Shown: positions 48,371 through 61,059 of the stretch, one piece after another
Layout: the number at the start of each line of letters is the position of its first letter
Numbering within the stretch: position 1 is the first letter of the stretch
DNA from: Pseudoscleropodium purum
Lineage: Eukaryota; Streptophyta; Bryopsida; Hypnales; Brachytheciaceae
Direction: 5' to 3'
NCBI GenBank assembly: GCA_963969395.1
Contig: OZ017804.1
Span: 5,394,001-5,458,000 of the forward strand
Length of the DNA stretch: 64,000 bases
Translations under genes and position numbers: made by a program
The notes under the pieces: generated by a model
Database searches by the model: none
What the model was told of the DNA's origin: nothing
Seen by the model: only the letters and a program-made list of their open reading frames with translations

Positions 48371-49044
48371 TTGCTGGGAAATGCTCCTCTCTGCGAGTGG
48401 TTCACTGATGAGTCGTCAAGCAATGCCAATTGACAACTTACTTTGATAGGCGGGGTTGGCTGCTTTCAGTCTCCCTGCACGACGAGGTCAACGCTTCCCA
48501 AATAATGCGGAGTTTTGAAGAAGAGTACAGTCCAGTACTGGAACTGCGTGCATTCGTTCGTGCCAGTTGGTTGCAGCAGTGACTCGGAGTGTTTCAGTTG
48601 GTGGTAACGCAACTCTCATCCATTGACATTTATCATCCTTTTCCGACGGAGACCCAGCAAGCAAGAAGACTGACTCCACCCAGGTCACCCTTCCTGAAGT
48701 CCTCACCAAAACACTGCTGCAGCGCAGGATGTAAGCTTCCATCTGCCAGAATGGATTTCAGAGGCACTCCGTCCACTTTGAACTGTGCGGAAAGGGGAAA
48801 TGGACAATGTATGGTAGAACCACCCATAGTTGACCACTTCAGTGATTCCACATATGTTCTAGAGCAACATAAGGCCATGTAAATTTTCTACCGTGTCCAA
48901 AGATAGAAATCATGGGGATTGCAATTCTTTTGGTAATTTTATGCTTTGAAATTACTATGGATTTTGGAAGCCCTCAGCTAGTCCAAACCTATATCCAATA
49001 ATTAAAGTCTTCTAGTTTTGATTAGTCAAGAACTACTTTCCCGC

Positions 49045-50862
49045 TGTTGTGCTGCGAAACACTGCATTATGTAAAAATGCGTGTTTATTTAGATTTGATT
49101 GGATTTGAATTAGCGGTTAGTTGTTTAGAAATTTAAATGACCAAGTAAAGGGTGGGGTCGTGGTGAGAACCACGGTTTTGGGGTCAATGCGGGAGCTTGT
49201 TAACGATCTTGGGGTGCCTGCATCTTGTCACTATAGCTCAGGGGTAGGGTAGCGGGTCGGCTGTATTTTCCTGCCTCACTAGCAGTGCCAAGCCGCGGGT
49301 TACCCGGACCAGTCGACGAGCCCGACGGAGATCGAAACCCGGACCGGTCGGTTAACCATCGACGACTTTAACCAGCCGACCAAGTCCACGACTTGGCGAC
49401 TGGTTTCGACTATCGAACGGTTTTGTTACCTCCATTGACCTGTCACTTCACCATTTGGCGTTTATTTTTCCATCTAACTAGTTCCGTTACTTATTTTACC
49501 CTTATTAGAATTTTACTAAGTATTTGAGTTGATTTGGCCTTGTTACATAGTTGGAAGGTGAAGACTGTTTCACCTTCTTTCTTAAGTTTTACTTCTAGTT
49601 AGAAAAATAAAAACCAAGCCATTTGGCTAAGGTTTGGAGGTCCACCCATGTGAAAGTGGTATGGGCTGGTCCATGTGGGACTTTGGCATCTAGGAAAGGA
49701 CTTGGGAAGTTTCCCGAAGTCGGTTTGGTAGTGTGGAGTTGGGGTTTTGGAGGAGAATTGGGAACCGAATGTTTGGAGGGGGAGATCTCATGGTGTGTGG
49801 AGAATTTTGTAATGAAATTTGGAGCTTTTGTGTATCATGTTGTGATGTTTCCGAAAAGTCCTTGCTTGATTGATTTGAAGTATGCATTTGAGAGTTGTAC
49901 TTGTTTGAGTGGAAGAGGGTCTGCTGCCTCCCATTTGAAGGGGCAAAGACTTCGATCGACCAAAGAAGACGGATAGGTCTCTTGTTTGCTTTGAGATTTT
50001 GAGGAAGTGTAGAAGAGTTTGTTAGCTTTCTAAAAAGCTATCATTTGAGTTATTTGGAGCATTTATGAGTAAGTTGTGAGTGTCGAAGTGAGGAAGGGTC
50101 TACTTGCCCTTGATTTTAAGGGCCAAAACTTCGGGAGTCCATGGAGGTTGGACAGAGTGTTAGATTGAATTGAAATTTGGAGGGAGAGTAGAAGTTTGTG
50201 TTAGCTTTCCAAAAAGCTATCACTCACCTGATTCGGACTTTTGAAGTGACGGTGGTGCATGATCGAAGTTCAGCCAAAACACTGAAGATTTGAAGATAGA
50301 AGAATCGTGTGTTGTGGCTTGTGGCTTGTCATTCCTAGCCGGTTTTGGAGGCTTGTTGTCATTTATTGTTATTCCTAGCCGGATTTGGAGGCTTGTTGTT
50401 TTCAAATTTGCATTGTAAACCTGTTGCGAGCCGTGGTTATCCAATAAGCGCTCTATTTTGTGTTTGTGGCGGCGAAGTGGGGTTAATGGCCCACATGGTT
50501 GATCTTATTTGTTGTTCCCACTGGTGAAAGGCGCTTCCTGGTCACCGTGGGTTTGAAGTTTAGGATCCTTTCCCCCAGACAGCTCAGCTCGTGGTCTGGC
50601 TGTCCCGTTTTTCCCGTCCGAAGCCGTGGTTTCTTATCACATTCCCTAATCCCTGACCCATTTAGAGCCATCACAGGATAGGCCAACGGGGAGCAGTTCC
50701 GAGACGGCAAAGAAGATTCAACGACCAAATTCACGAACATTTACGACAGTGTTTCACTGCGACAGCGTTTTGTTCAGACAGTGTTACGATCATTCCTGCG
50801 CCAATTCTAACCGCAGCCAGAATCCCCGTGATTTCCTGAGGCAGATCGCTCTCTACTCGACA
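49045..50862 (+). mobile_element. Solo-LTR-like retrotransposon insertion, only in copy B
   Basis: An 1818-bp segment absent from copy A (which reads cttgcccgctcactac at 2680-2695). It starts TGTTG and ends CGACA, so it has the TG...CA ends of an LTR, and CCGC is repeated at both sides (49041-49044, 50863-50866). It is less AT-rich than its surroundings. No gag-pol coding is present; the open frames at 49623-49976 and 50345-50681 lie within it and show no known domain. Best read as a solo LTR left after recombination of a full element. Confidence 0.7.
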
Positions 50863-52598
50863 CCGCCCACTACTTTGGGACATGTGTCATGATTTGATTA
50901 GTCCCAACTTTGATAAGGAGGAAAAACACATTCTAAACTTTGGTTGGAAACTTGTTCTAGCCTTGGTTGGAAATAGTTGCACCCTCTAGGTTGGGTATGG
51001 CTCCCTAATTGGGAATGGGTGGTTTTACCATACAATACAATGGAATTTGAACCATCTTTTGAGGAGAAATTGTGCATTGTCATAAACGCGACAAACCTAT
51101 GAATTCAAATTAAAAAAGCTTACAATTGCTTAGCATTGATAACCAACCTAAACCACTCCCTTCATGGCTAGGAAGTTGCAATGCTAGTGTCATCAATAGA
51201 CTCAAAAGTTGCAAACACTCTTTGGTTAGTTGGAAAATTGTCATGTCCAATTTCTAAAGTAGTTTGTTCTAAAAGCAATCGTGACATAGAGGTACATTTT
51301 CCTTTCTTCAATGAATTAATAGTCTACATTTCAAGAGGTGGTCACTTTTAGTAACCATTGTGTTTCAACTTCAAAATTTTTTAACTAATTCTTGGAAAGT
51401 CCAAAAAAATATGAAATGACTTGGGCTAAATGGATTGCCAAATCCACTTTTTTTCCTATGAAAACGTACTAAAAATTGTTTTGCGGAGTTTAGCATCCTC
51501 CCAAAGGCAAGTAATTCTTAAATGGTCACCTTAACAAAGGCTACCTTGTAGGAGCAAATATAACCTCTTCAATGTTGGTTAACATTGTGTAATGTTTTTC
51601 CACAAATCCATAGTATTTTGGTGGTACCTTGGAACCAATTCCACTATTATTTCACCAATTCCAAAATAGTTAGACCTAGAAACTAGTGCTAGGTCATACA
51701 TGATTGGTCACTAACATGTGTACAATGGATGCAGTCACACCTTCTTCACTACACATCCGTTCTTCAAAGAATCGGAACATTGCAACTCCCCATTGGCTTT
51801 CCTATTGCGAAATCTTCTTTGCATCTATTATTCTTTTCTACAAGTGAATAATAGCCTTGAAGAAGATTTCTTCATAGAAATATATTTTCTTGGCTCCCTA
51901 TGCTCCTAAGTTTCACCCCTTCTATTGCCGCCACATCCCCATTCTTTGTTCTGATCTTCTACACTCCACAAGAGAGGAGTCACTTGATACTCCCCATCGA
52001 TTCTTGTTTCTTCTCACCAACTTCTCATTCTTCATAGAAGTTTGCTTGGTGAAGAAGGTGCGACTACCTCTAATATAGAACTGTAAAATATAACATAAAC
52101 CTGCAGAAGGCTCTTGCTTGTGGTTCACTGAGTCCTTTACCCGTGCCATGTGATAACTTAACTTAAGATTTGTTGCTTTCTGCACGTTTCCTGAGGTTCT
52201 TCCAAAATAAAATTGAAAGGCGGGACTGGACTGGATGCTTTCCTTCATTCAGTTTCATTGCGGCATCCATTGGAATTGATCCCCGTCCAACGATGATCCC
52301 TGCCCAGAAAGAAAGAACGATTCCTCCCAAGAAGAATGTGGCCCTATCACCAACATAATTAGGGTAGGTGCTCTCCAAACTGACACTTTTTGCTACTGAG
52401 CCTATTTGCTATTGTTAGACTGGTCAGGTTTTCATTTGTTATTGTTGGCAAGTGAAAGGAGGTTCCAACACACAAAAGAACGTGGCATTTGGATATTTTA
52501 TGCAAAAGTTATTAAAGAACAAAGTTTGGTTCTAAAAGCGTTTCTTCCACATAGGTACAAAAGTGACTTTGAAGATGTACACATAGTATAGATGGTAG

Positions 52599-53521
52599 TT
52601 TACCCCCTAAAGTTCCATGACTATGTTTTCACCAAAAAAGCTCAAAAACTGCCATTTTTAGTACAAGTAGAAGATTTTTGAAAAAAACTTTTTTTGACAT
52701 ATGTAACCGTATGTACTATGTAGTATCAAAAACAAGTGGTAAAAAGTTTAGACATTTTCATTGCGTGGATTGCAAGATATAAGCATTCAAATTCACTAAA
52801 ATCATTTTTTTTTTACTGCAAAAAGCTGGGCAACTGCACTTCACAAGCTCACTTTTCTATCGAAAAATGACCAAAACGATGGTGCTTCATTGGATTCTTA
52901 TTCCTATACAAGTTTTCCACATACTTGAAAAATTTCAGATCATTTGGATTTGTACAACATATAGGAAAAAAATAGTAGGTAGGTAGTAGTAGAGAATGAT
53001 TCAAAATACTAAATTATTAAGAATTTAAATATGGAATTGAGAAATGACAATCCTAATGGTTGAAATGTTGAAATAAACAATTTACATCGTAGGATTATAA
53101 TTTTTTTCAAAAATATTGAAAATTGGATAAGATAAAGAATTTCAAAGTTTATTTTAGAGTAGGAAGTCCATAACTATCCACAAACAAAAAAAACTCATAA
53201 CTCTTGATTCGTTGATCAAAATGGAATAATTCAAAGCTTTCTTTGTATATATAAGTCTAGAAAACCAATTTCAAATTTTGGTTTCTGAAAAATGTGATTT
53301 TTTCTAATCTGCCCGAATTGCACAGTTACGAAAAAAAGTAATGTATTAGGTTATAACTTTTGACTCCTATTTCCAAATGTCATGAAATTTGTTGCATATG
53401 AAAGATATTCTTCGTCCACACCTTCTACTAAAATTTCAGCGTAAAATATGCAAATTTCTGGTCACAATGACCTGCCCAAAAAATCTATACAAAATATGCA
53501 GATAGATCCTTTAGGGGTTAA
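52599..53521. mobile_element. TTAA-flanked inverted-repeat element (copy B)
   Basis: Counterpart of 4401-5326, with the same ends (TTTA-CCCCCTAAAG and CTTTAGGGG-TTAA) and scattered substitutions. Non-coding. Confidence 0.65.
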
Positions 53522-54045
53522 GAGCAATGGCACATTTGGATGTACCTACTTTACACAAATTTGTCTTAACTCCAACCTAGGATGTAGGAATACAAATGTG
53601 CAAAATAAATTAGAGCATGTGGAGAATCTAGACATTATATAGATTTCATCTTTGTAAGTTTTTCATTCCTTTCCATCCTTACATAATCTCATTTTAAACC
53701 TCATACAATAATAATGAAGTATAGAGTGACCACACTTATTGCATAGCTAAAGAATAGACAAAAATTTGTTTTTTTAGATATTTGGATGTATTTCATGCAT
53801 TTCTTGTAGCTTCCGCAATAAGTTCTAAAAACATTTGAAAGCCATTGAATAGATACTAACTTTTTCAAGGGATAATTGTGTTCATAGTACATGTGATACT
53901 GTTGACATTACTTTCAATTAGTGCACTTGATGTATTATTACATTGCACTAATTTTCAAAAAATAAATTGTGGTGACATTGATATTCATCCTTTGCTAATA
54001 GGACAAGTCAATTAGTTTATGAGCCAAAAGAATATTAGAAATACA

Positions 54046-54771
54046 GGGTGATTGCAAGAAACACTTGTCCTTTTTGTGTGTCCCTTCGATCTCCTTGGAG
54101 GTGTTTTTCTTCATAACTTTTGCATTTAAGTCCGTTTTAGCTCAAAATTGGAAGAAAGGTGCATGTTGTTGATCTAAACATTTTCTAATTTTTTCAATTT
54201 TTTGAAAAATAATTTACTATTTTTAAAGTGGCTCCGATTAGGTGTCTACCTTGATTGTTTTGGGGATTTTTAGTCTTATTTGGGGACCAAAAATGTGATT
54301 CTAAAGCAAAATTTTGCCATGTTGTAGGTCGGTTAACATTCTAAAGACATTTGATAAGATTTTTGGCAAATAACCCGGTGTAAAGGTTGTACATGGGTTG
54401 AAAGTGGGCACTATTTGCGCAAGCACTATAAAGAGGGGAAAATTTTTTATGATGATTTTTGCTTACTTGAGACCAAAGAAAAGGTCGGAAAATAGATTTT
54501 TTTCTTTGAATTTTTTGAATTTGTTTACTATTTTCTAAAAATCAAATTGAAAAGCATCTACTTTTTTGCATTTTTCGAGGCCTCTTTTGTTGTGCATAAC
54601 TTTTAGAGATAAATTTTTCTAGGTCTGAATTTTCTCACATATTCTATTATGAATGCTTTACAAATTATCCATATTTTATTGTTTTTAAGAAAAATTTATT
54701 CCAAAAGTCATAGTAATGATGAAATAAGGCCATTTTGAGCCAAAAAGGATAAGTGTTTCTTGCAATCACCC
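54046..54771. mobile_element. Inverted-repeat transposon, superfamily unassigned (copy B)
   Basis: Counterpart of 5834-6561 at the same relative place, so it was inserted before the block duplication. Ends and TACA flanks are preserved. An 18-bp difference lies just upstream of it. Confidence 0.75.
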
Positions 54772-55933
54772 TACATCATCAAAATTTAAAGATTATTGAC
54801 TACCTTTTGGTCATTTCATTAAGGAGGTAACCCCCAAAAGATGAAGCCCATGGTTGTATAACCTCATCTCAAAATCTTTTACTATATATCCTCCATTTTG
54901 TATTTATGTATGTGAATATTTTTAGTTTTGTTTTTCAAAGAGGAAATCATTCTTATTTGTTGTGTCCCTTGCCAAGCTACTTGTAGTTGGCATGCCTTGT
55001 ATTTTACCTTTTGCAATGAATTTTTGTTTCATTTGTTTAAAAAAAAATAGAAGGAAATCACATGACTTTCATATATCATATAGTTTTTAGATTTTCTTGT
55101 GACAATTTCAAATTGCCATGAATTTTTGAAGAAAACACCACAAGAAAAATGGAGTCTCAAGAGGGCTCTAAAAATTGCACTAGTAGTGATATAGATTGCT
55201 AAGTTTTGAAATTTAAAAAATTTAAGAAAAATCTTAATAATTGTAGTCCAACCAATGTATAGGCTACACTATGATTTCTAAGAAAATTGAAAAATATATT
55301 ATTTTAGTCAATAATATATTGTTCAATGTTGGTCATAGTTTCTCAAAATAAAGTTTGAGGCCTTCTTTAGTCCCCATTCTTTTTCTAATGAGTGAAGATA
55401 TTTTATATCAAACACAAAATATGTTGTAAAAGTTTGAAAATTTTAGAATAGAAGTACATTGTGAATAACACATTACAATGACAATGAATCCAAAAGAGGC
55501 AAACAAGTGTTTTTGTTTCAATTTCTCTCCCCTACTTTAGGAAAAATCCATGGCTATTGATTTTAGTTACCCCCCTCTTCATTGTTGTTGACTACACATG
55601 TAAATCAGTAAGGTTGAGGTTCCATTGACCATACACGATAAATTAGAGGCTCCATTGACCATACGTGTGAGTTTGTATTTGTGAAAATACTTAATCTATT
55701 TACATTTCATTTTTTTCAAATGACTTTTAGCTTAATGGGCAAAATTTAAGATGGAGCAAGCTTTGAGATTGTTGTATACAAAAGGTTCAAGGTTCACCAA
55801 TATAGTCAATGGAACCTCTCTCCTTTGCAGTATTGGCAATGGAGACTTTACAATAGTGGGCCAATGCATTGATGATATTCTTGAATGATCCTCAACCTTT
55901 ATTCTAGAGAAGTACTATTTTTCACTAGTATAT

Positions 55934-56215
55934 TTGTTTTTGCTTACAATAATGCTTTTGGGAGTGGGACTCATACAAGTTTTCCTCTATTCTCTTTTCA
56001 ACCATTTGAGTGTGCGACTATCCTCTCTACTATTTTCTTGGTTGTTCCTAGGGCTCCACGTAAATTTATCTATGAGATACTCCGAGAAAAATGAGTTCCA
56101 GAATGTTGTGTTACTTCGAGAAGGTATTAAGTTAGAAGCACCAATAGTGGATCATTTAAGCATCTGTGGACCAAGTAGAGAGGAGTATGAAATTGTTAGA
56201 ATTTTTCCCATGTAG
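55934..56215 (+). CDS. Small hypothetical ORF kept in both blocks (copy B)
   Basis: Counterpart of 7721-8002, also 93 codons and open throughout. No known domain. See the copy A entry for the doubts. Confidence 0.25.
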   Translation: MFLLTIMLLGVGLIQVFLYSLFNHLSVRLSSLLFSWLFLGLHVNLSMRYSEKNEFQNVVLLREGIKLEAPIVDHLSICGPSREEYEIVRIFPM

Positions 56216-58303
56216 GAAGATATAGAATATGGTGATGGCAAAATTTTCAGAAATTAACTCCAAAAATTGAAATTACTATGAATTTTGGAGGCAAAAAGTG
56301 CATTTCACTAGTAAGCAAACTCTAAAGTCTTACAATTTGGATTAGGAAGGCACTAAGGGAGGCAACCCATTTTTGGCCAATTAAGCAATTTAGCATATAT
56401 GCAATATGCAAATGGTCATGGAGAAAATTTTCTTGAGTGAAGAAATAGAAATGAGCAATGTTCCATATTTTTTTTCAAAATTTTCATGAAAAATGGAATT
56501 TCAATGAATTATTTTCATGAAGATTCTATTTCACACATTTTTGTTATGTAGGCCTTTCTATTTCCAACCATAGCTTACATATAAAATAAACAAAGTTTGC
56601 AACCAATCATAATGTGCCACAATTGCATTGGAATTTGTGCCGTCATTAATGTCCTATTGATTGGAAAGAGTGTAGTCTATAGGTTGGAAATGGGTCGCCT
56701 CCCTTAGTTTTAATTCATGGAGTCATTGCAACAACGATGCATGTAGGCTAACAAATTGGTTAGTCCAATGTTCAAATGAACATACTGTGCACATTAGAAA
56801 CAAACAACATGTTAGGCTCAACCTCTATAATATTTGATTAGACTCAGCCTCCATAATTTATTTCTTGAATTCCTAATTCCCTTGGTTAGAGTTACTCTCC
56901 TGTAGATTGCATGTATTGGACGTGGTCTACTACTAGTGCTTGTACCTTAGGTGTTGAGGTTTTTGTTTTGCAAGTTGTTTTCTTTCTGGATTGGGCATCT
57001 GAGATTCTTTAGTTATCAATAATCTTTCTTCCAGGTAGACTTTTGGAATTGTGTAATTGAGTTACCTTATTATATTGAACTTTTTTTAACTTCTTCAATG
57101 ATCTGTAGACTATCTTCTAGAGAAATATCTTTTGTACTCAACAATAACTTTCTTGGCTTCTATAAGCTCTCTCTCTCCTAGCCACTAGATGGTTCACCAA
57201 ACTTGGTCTACGATTTGCACATGATTTTTTTTCTCTAGGAATGTTTTTTCAATTGAATCACTGATGTTTTGCTACATTGAGGTGGCAATCAGACTTAAGT
57301 TGAGCACTCAAATATTCTCTCTTTTGGTAAATCAGGCACCTGGGATTCTTTATTTTTTTTATAACTCTTACTCCTAGATAGAGTTTTGAAATTGCATACT
57401 TAATGTGGAAACTTTTGGAAGACCTTCTTATTTGTTGTGTGATTAGTACTAGGGTAAGTTGTCTTTTGGATGATAGAAGCAGCTTAACTTTGATAGATTT
57501 TTGACTATGCTTTCATCCAAAACGCTCCAAAACTGCCATTTCTAGTACAAGTATCAAATTTTAGAAAGAAAAACATTATTGGACACATGTACTATTGGAT
57601 CTTGTAGTAAATCAGTTTTAGAAGATGTGGAAAAATTTCAGAATTTTTTACTTTGTAGATTGCAAGATATTAGCACTTGAAGTGACAAAAATCCTTTTTT
57701 GGCCTTGCAAAAACTTAGGTAGTTGCACTTCACAAGGTCACACTTATATGAAAAACAATGTTCAAAATGGTGGTGATTCTTTAGATTCATTCTTTAAGTC
57801 AAGTTGGCTACATGCTTAAAGAAATTTAGATCATTTGGAATTATACAACATATAGGAAAAAAATAGTAAGTAGAAAGAAGTAGACAATGATTCAAAACAC
57901 GAAATTGTGAGTAATTTAATTAAGGAATTGAAAAATGTCAATCCCAATGGTTAGAATGTTGCAATCAACAATCTACACCCAATGTTTTTTTTATTTTTTT
58001 TCAAAAATATTTAACATTGAGTTCAATAAAGGAATTTAAAGTTTATTTTAGACTAAAGATTCTACAACTACCCACAAACTAAAACTCTGCATAACTTTCA
58101 TCTCATTAATCAAAATGGAATGATTCAAAGCTTTCCACATCTACATATAAATCTAGAAAACCAATTAAAAAATTTTATTTCTAAAAAAAGTGATCTAAAA
58201 CAGAATGAGTTGTCCAAGCTACCGGCACTTCGTTGAAAATGACATATTGTACAATAACTTTTTAACCATGTAGTCAATAGTTATGAAAATTGTTAGGCCT
58301 TAA

Positions 58304-61059
58304 GGCCTAGTTTAGACAAGAGGATGGACAAATTGAGTTGAAAGGTAATTGGGTGAAATCACAGCTGTGATCGGTGGAGTGTTCAGACATAGATTTTGTC
58401 CACTTCTTAGAACTGCCAAGTCACAAACCAATGTAGCCACCTTAGTAAACAAGATGGAGAAGTTTTGGGACTTGGTTGTAGGGTGGCCTCAAACTTCTCC
58501 AGTACAAATGCGCTCCTATTTTATCGCAAAGTTCATCTACTTTCTCACAATGTTCTTCTTGCACGGCTCTTTTTCAAAATCAAAATACCTACATGCCCTT
58601 GTTGCTTCTTGTGGATGGTGTGTGTGAGTGTTGTGAGTGGTAGAAATGGAGTCTTTTCAATCTTAGAGCATCAATGTGGGTGAATTACTCAATCTTTTGC
58701 TCTAGTTTTTGTAATTTCCTGATGTTCACAATGGAATTGTTAAGGTTGGAGGGTAAAGTGTTGGCTTTGAAATTGGTGTGCAAGGTAGCGGTGCTCAAGT
58801 CGGAAGTCAAAATGATGGTGTGGATGTTCCATTTAGAGGACAAAGTGGTGGTGAACAAGTCATGCAGAAGAAGTGAGGTAGGGATCTCCAAAAAGCATTG
58901 AGACCTAAGAAGAAACTAAATGCAACAAGGAAGGGCAAAGAAACAATGTGCATAGGAGATACAGTTGGTTGTTAATTTGATTGTCTATTATGTATATTAT
59001 TTGTGTGTTCTCTTTGTTTATTATATTTTGCAAATTGAAACCATTTGATATCTTAAATTTAGATGAAATGTGGAGTACCTTAGTTAATCCAAAATCCAAC
59101 AAGATTAATTTATTCACGATCCAACGCTAGGCTTCATTCTCAATAACCAATGACTAGTATGCGGTGATTGGGATTGGGTGTCAATTAATCGTACATAATG
59201 CCATTATAAGACTTAGGAGATTCAATCTCCAATTAGCATTGGAGACTATCAAGTGCACATTCTCATCTAATTAAGTATTGTAGAATTCATTCACCATTGA
59301 AATGATATTTTGAAGACAATTTTTGTAAGTGAGGCTATATTCTAAAATTATATCTATGTCTTCCTAGCAAGAGAAAATAAAAATCTAATAGTGAGAAATT
59401 TGGAATTTCAAATGATACACTACCTACTTTTTTTAGAAACTATAACTACATTTGCAAACCACAATTTGGAATTAATGCTAATTGCCATTCAACAAAATCA
59501 CAATTACTAACTAGGTATCACTTATATCCACACAAATACCTCATTTTGAAATTTGAAAGGCCCTCAAGTCACAATTGAAGTTAATGTTTATATACATGTG
59601 TCTTCTAGGGCTATATATGATCTTTAGACTCAAAATTAGGTCAAAATTAGGCCTAAATTGAATTATGTCCTCTGTAGGAGATATTGTTCATGAATGAGTT
59701 CTTTGCTATGAGAGGAGAAAGTGCTTTTACATAATTGACTACATAAACTACTAAGTTGTCGATAGAAATTTACAATGACTTATATGGACAACCTTGTTTA
59801 GTTATTTCATATAGTGTTTTTAAATTGACTTCATAGTAATGCATTTGTTGTTTGAAATTGATTTAGGAGTGGATAATTGGGCCTTCTTGCATACTAAGCT
59901 TGTAACTTCATGCCCAGATTTCTATCGTAGTAGTGATGCTTGTAGGAAAAAATGGAAGAATATTTATGATGATTATAAATTAGATTATGATGTCAATGGT
60001 GTCAGTGGAAATGCAAGAGCTTCTAAGTGCAAATAGTATACACTTGTAGACAGTTACATGCATGAGAGAGCCAATGTCATGAAGCATGTCTACGGAAGTG
60101 CAACTGATGAGGATCCAAATGCAAGCCATTTAGACGGAGTGGACGGCAATGGTGAACAAGTGCAACCTAATGGAGTTGAGATGCCTACACAAACCACTTC
60201 AAAATTAGTTGGAAAAAGAGGTGAAAAGTTTGTGACCCAAGAAGCTATTCAAGAATTGTCCCATCAATCAAAGCTCCTACTTGAAACACCAAAGGACACT
60301 GAGAAGTAGAAGTTGTTACTCTTGGAAGGAATGCTTGCTACCATGGGCCAAGTAGTTAACAAATTTTAGATGTTGTGAATTAGTTAATTGTCAATTTAGG
60401 GAATTTTGTTTTGTTTCTTCCATTCTATTTGTAGAGATTGTATGCTCAATCATTAGTAAAATTGTTGGGCTTCATTATTTTCATGAACTCATATGAGTAT
60501 ATTGCGTAGAAACACTTATTGGTTGATTTCATTAAATTTGTGACCAGGCAAATGGAAGGTTCTTTACTGAGTATGGTCACATCAAATATGGTTGTATATG
60601 AATGAATTTTTCAAAATTTGATCTATTAAAGTGTTCATTTTTAAATTATGAAACATGTCCCTTATTTTGAATTGAAACAAAGGAATTAGAATCATTGATC
60701 TGTAACAAATTAACAAAAATTGTTGCTCAATCAATTGCTTACAATTACAAATTTGCGACATAAAACTCTCCTTAGTAAAGATAGCAATTTCAAGTAACTT
60801 GGGGATTTGTGACCTACATAAGTGAATAATAAGCATTTGGTGCAATTTCCATTAAGAATTACAAAGAATTGAAGATTGCATACTCAATCATAATAAAAAC
60901 ATATTGTATACTCTTGTCCAATATAAAGAGAATTTATAATGTATTGCAAAATTTAATCAATGAAATATATAGAAGTGAAGAGCATCTACATTGATGTCTT
61001 ACATTGCAATGAGCTGCAAAGGTATGAAACATTTTAGTCACACTCAAAGTCACTAGACA
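58304..61059. mobile_element. Truncated Harbinger element, copy B
   Basis: The left end GGCCTAGTTTAGAC is preceded by TAA (58301-58303) as in copy A. The element stops at 61059 within the last codons of the transposase (remnant of the DFECD end at 61034-61058) and joins sequence that in copy A lies outside the element (15714). This shows a deletion of about 2.8 kb in copy B, not a later insertion in copy A. Confidence 0.85.
58740..60369 (+). pseudogene. Harbinger Myb/SANT-like protein, copy B, broken
   Basis: Counterpart of the copy A gene. Exon 2 keeps the Trp codon lost in copy A (TGG at 59878) and reads DNWAFLHTKLVTSCPDF, but shares the in-frame TAG codons at 60034 and 60307. Exon 1 has its own TGA (CGA in copy A) after the KK of KKRG, at about 58874, and lacks the segment coding for the first SANT helix. 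The two copies therefore decayed partly before and partly after the block was duplicated. Confidence 0.7.

Noticed and set aside
49623..49976. 117-codon ORF as a gene
   Set aside because: It lies wholly within the LTR insertion and shows no gag, protease or other domain.
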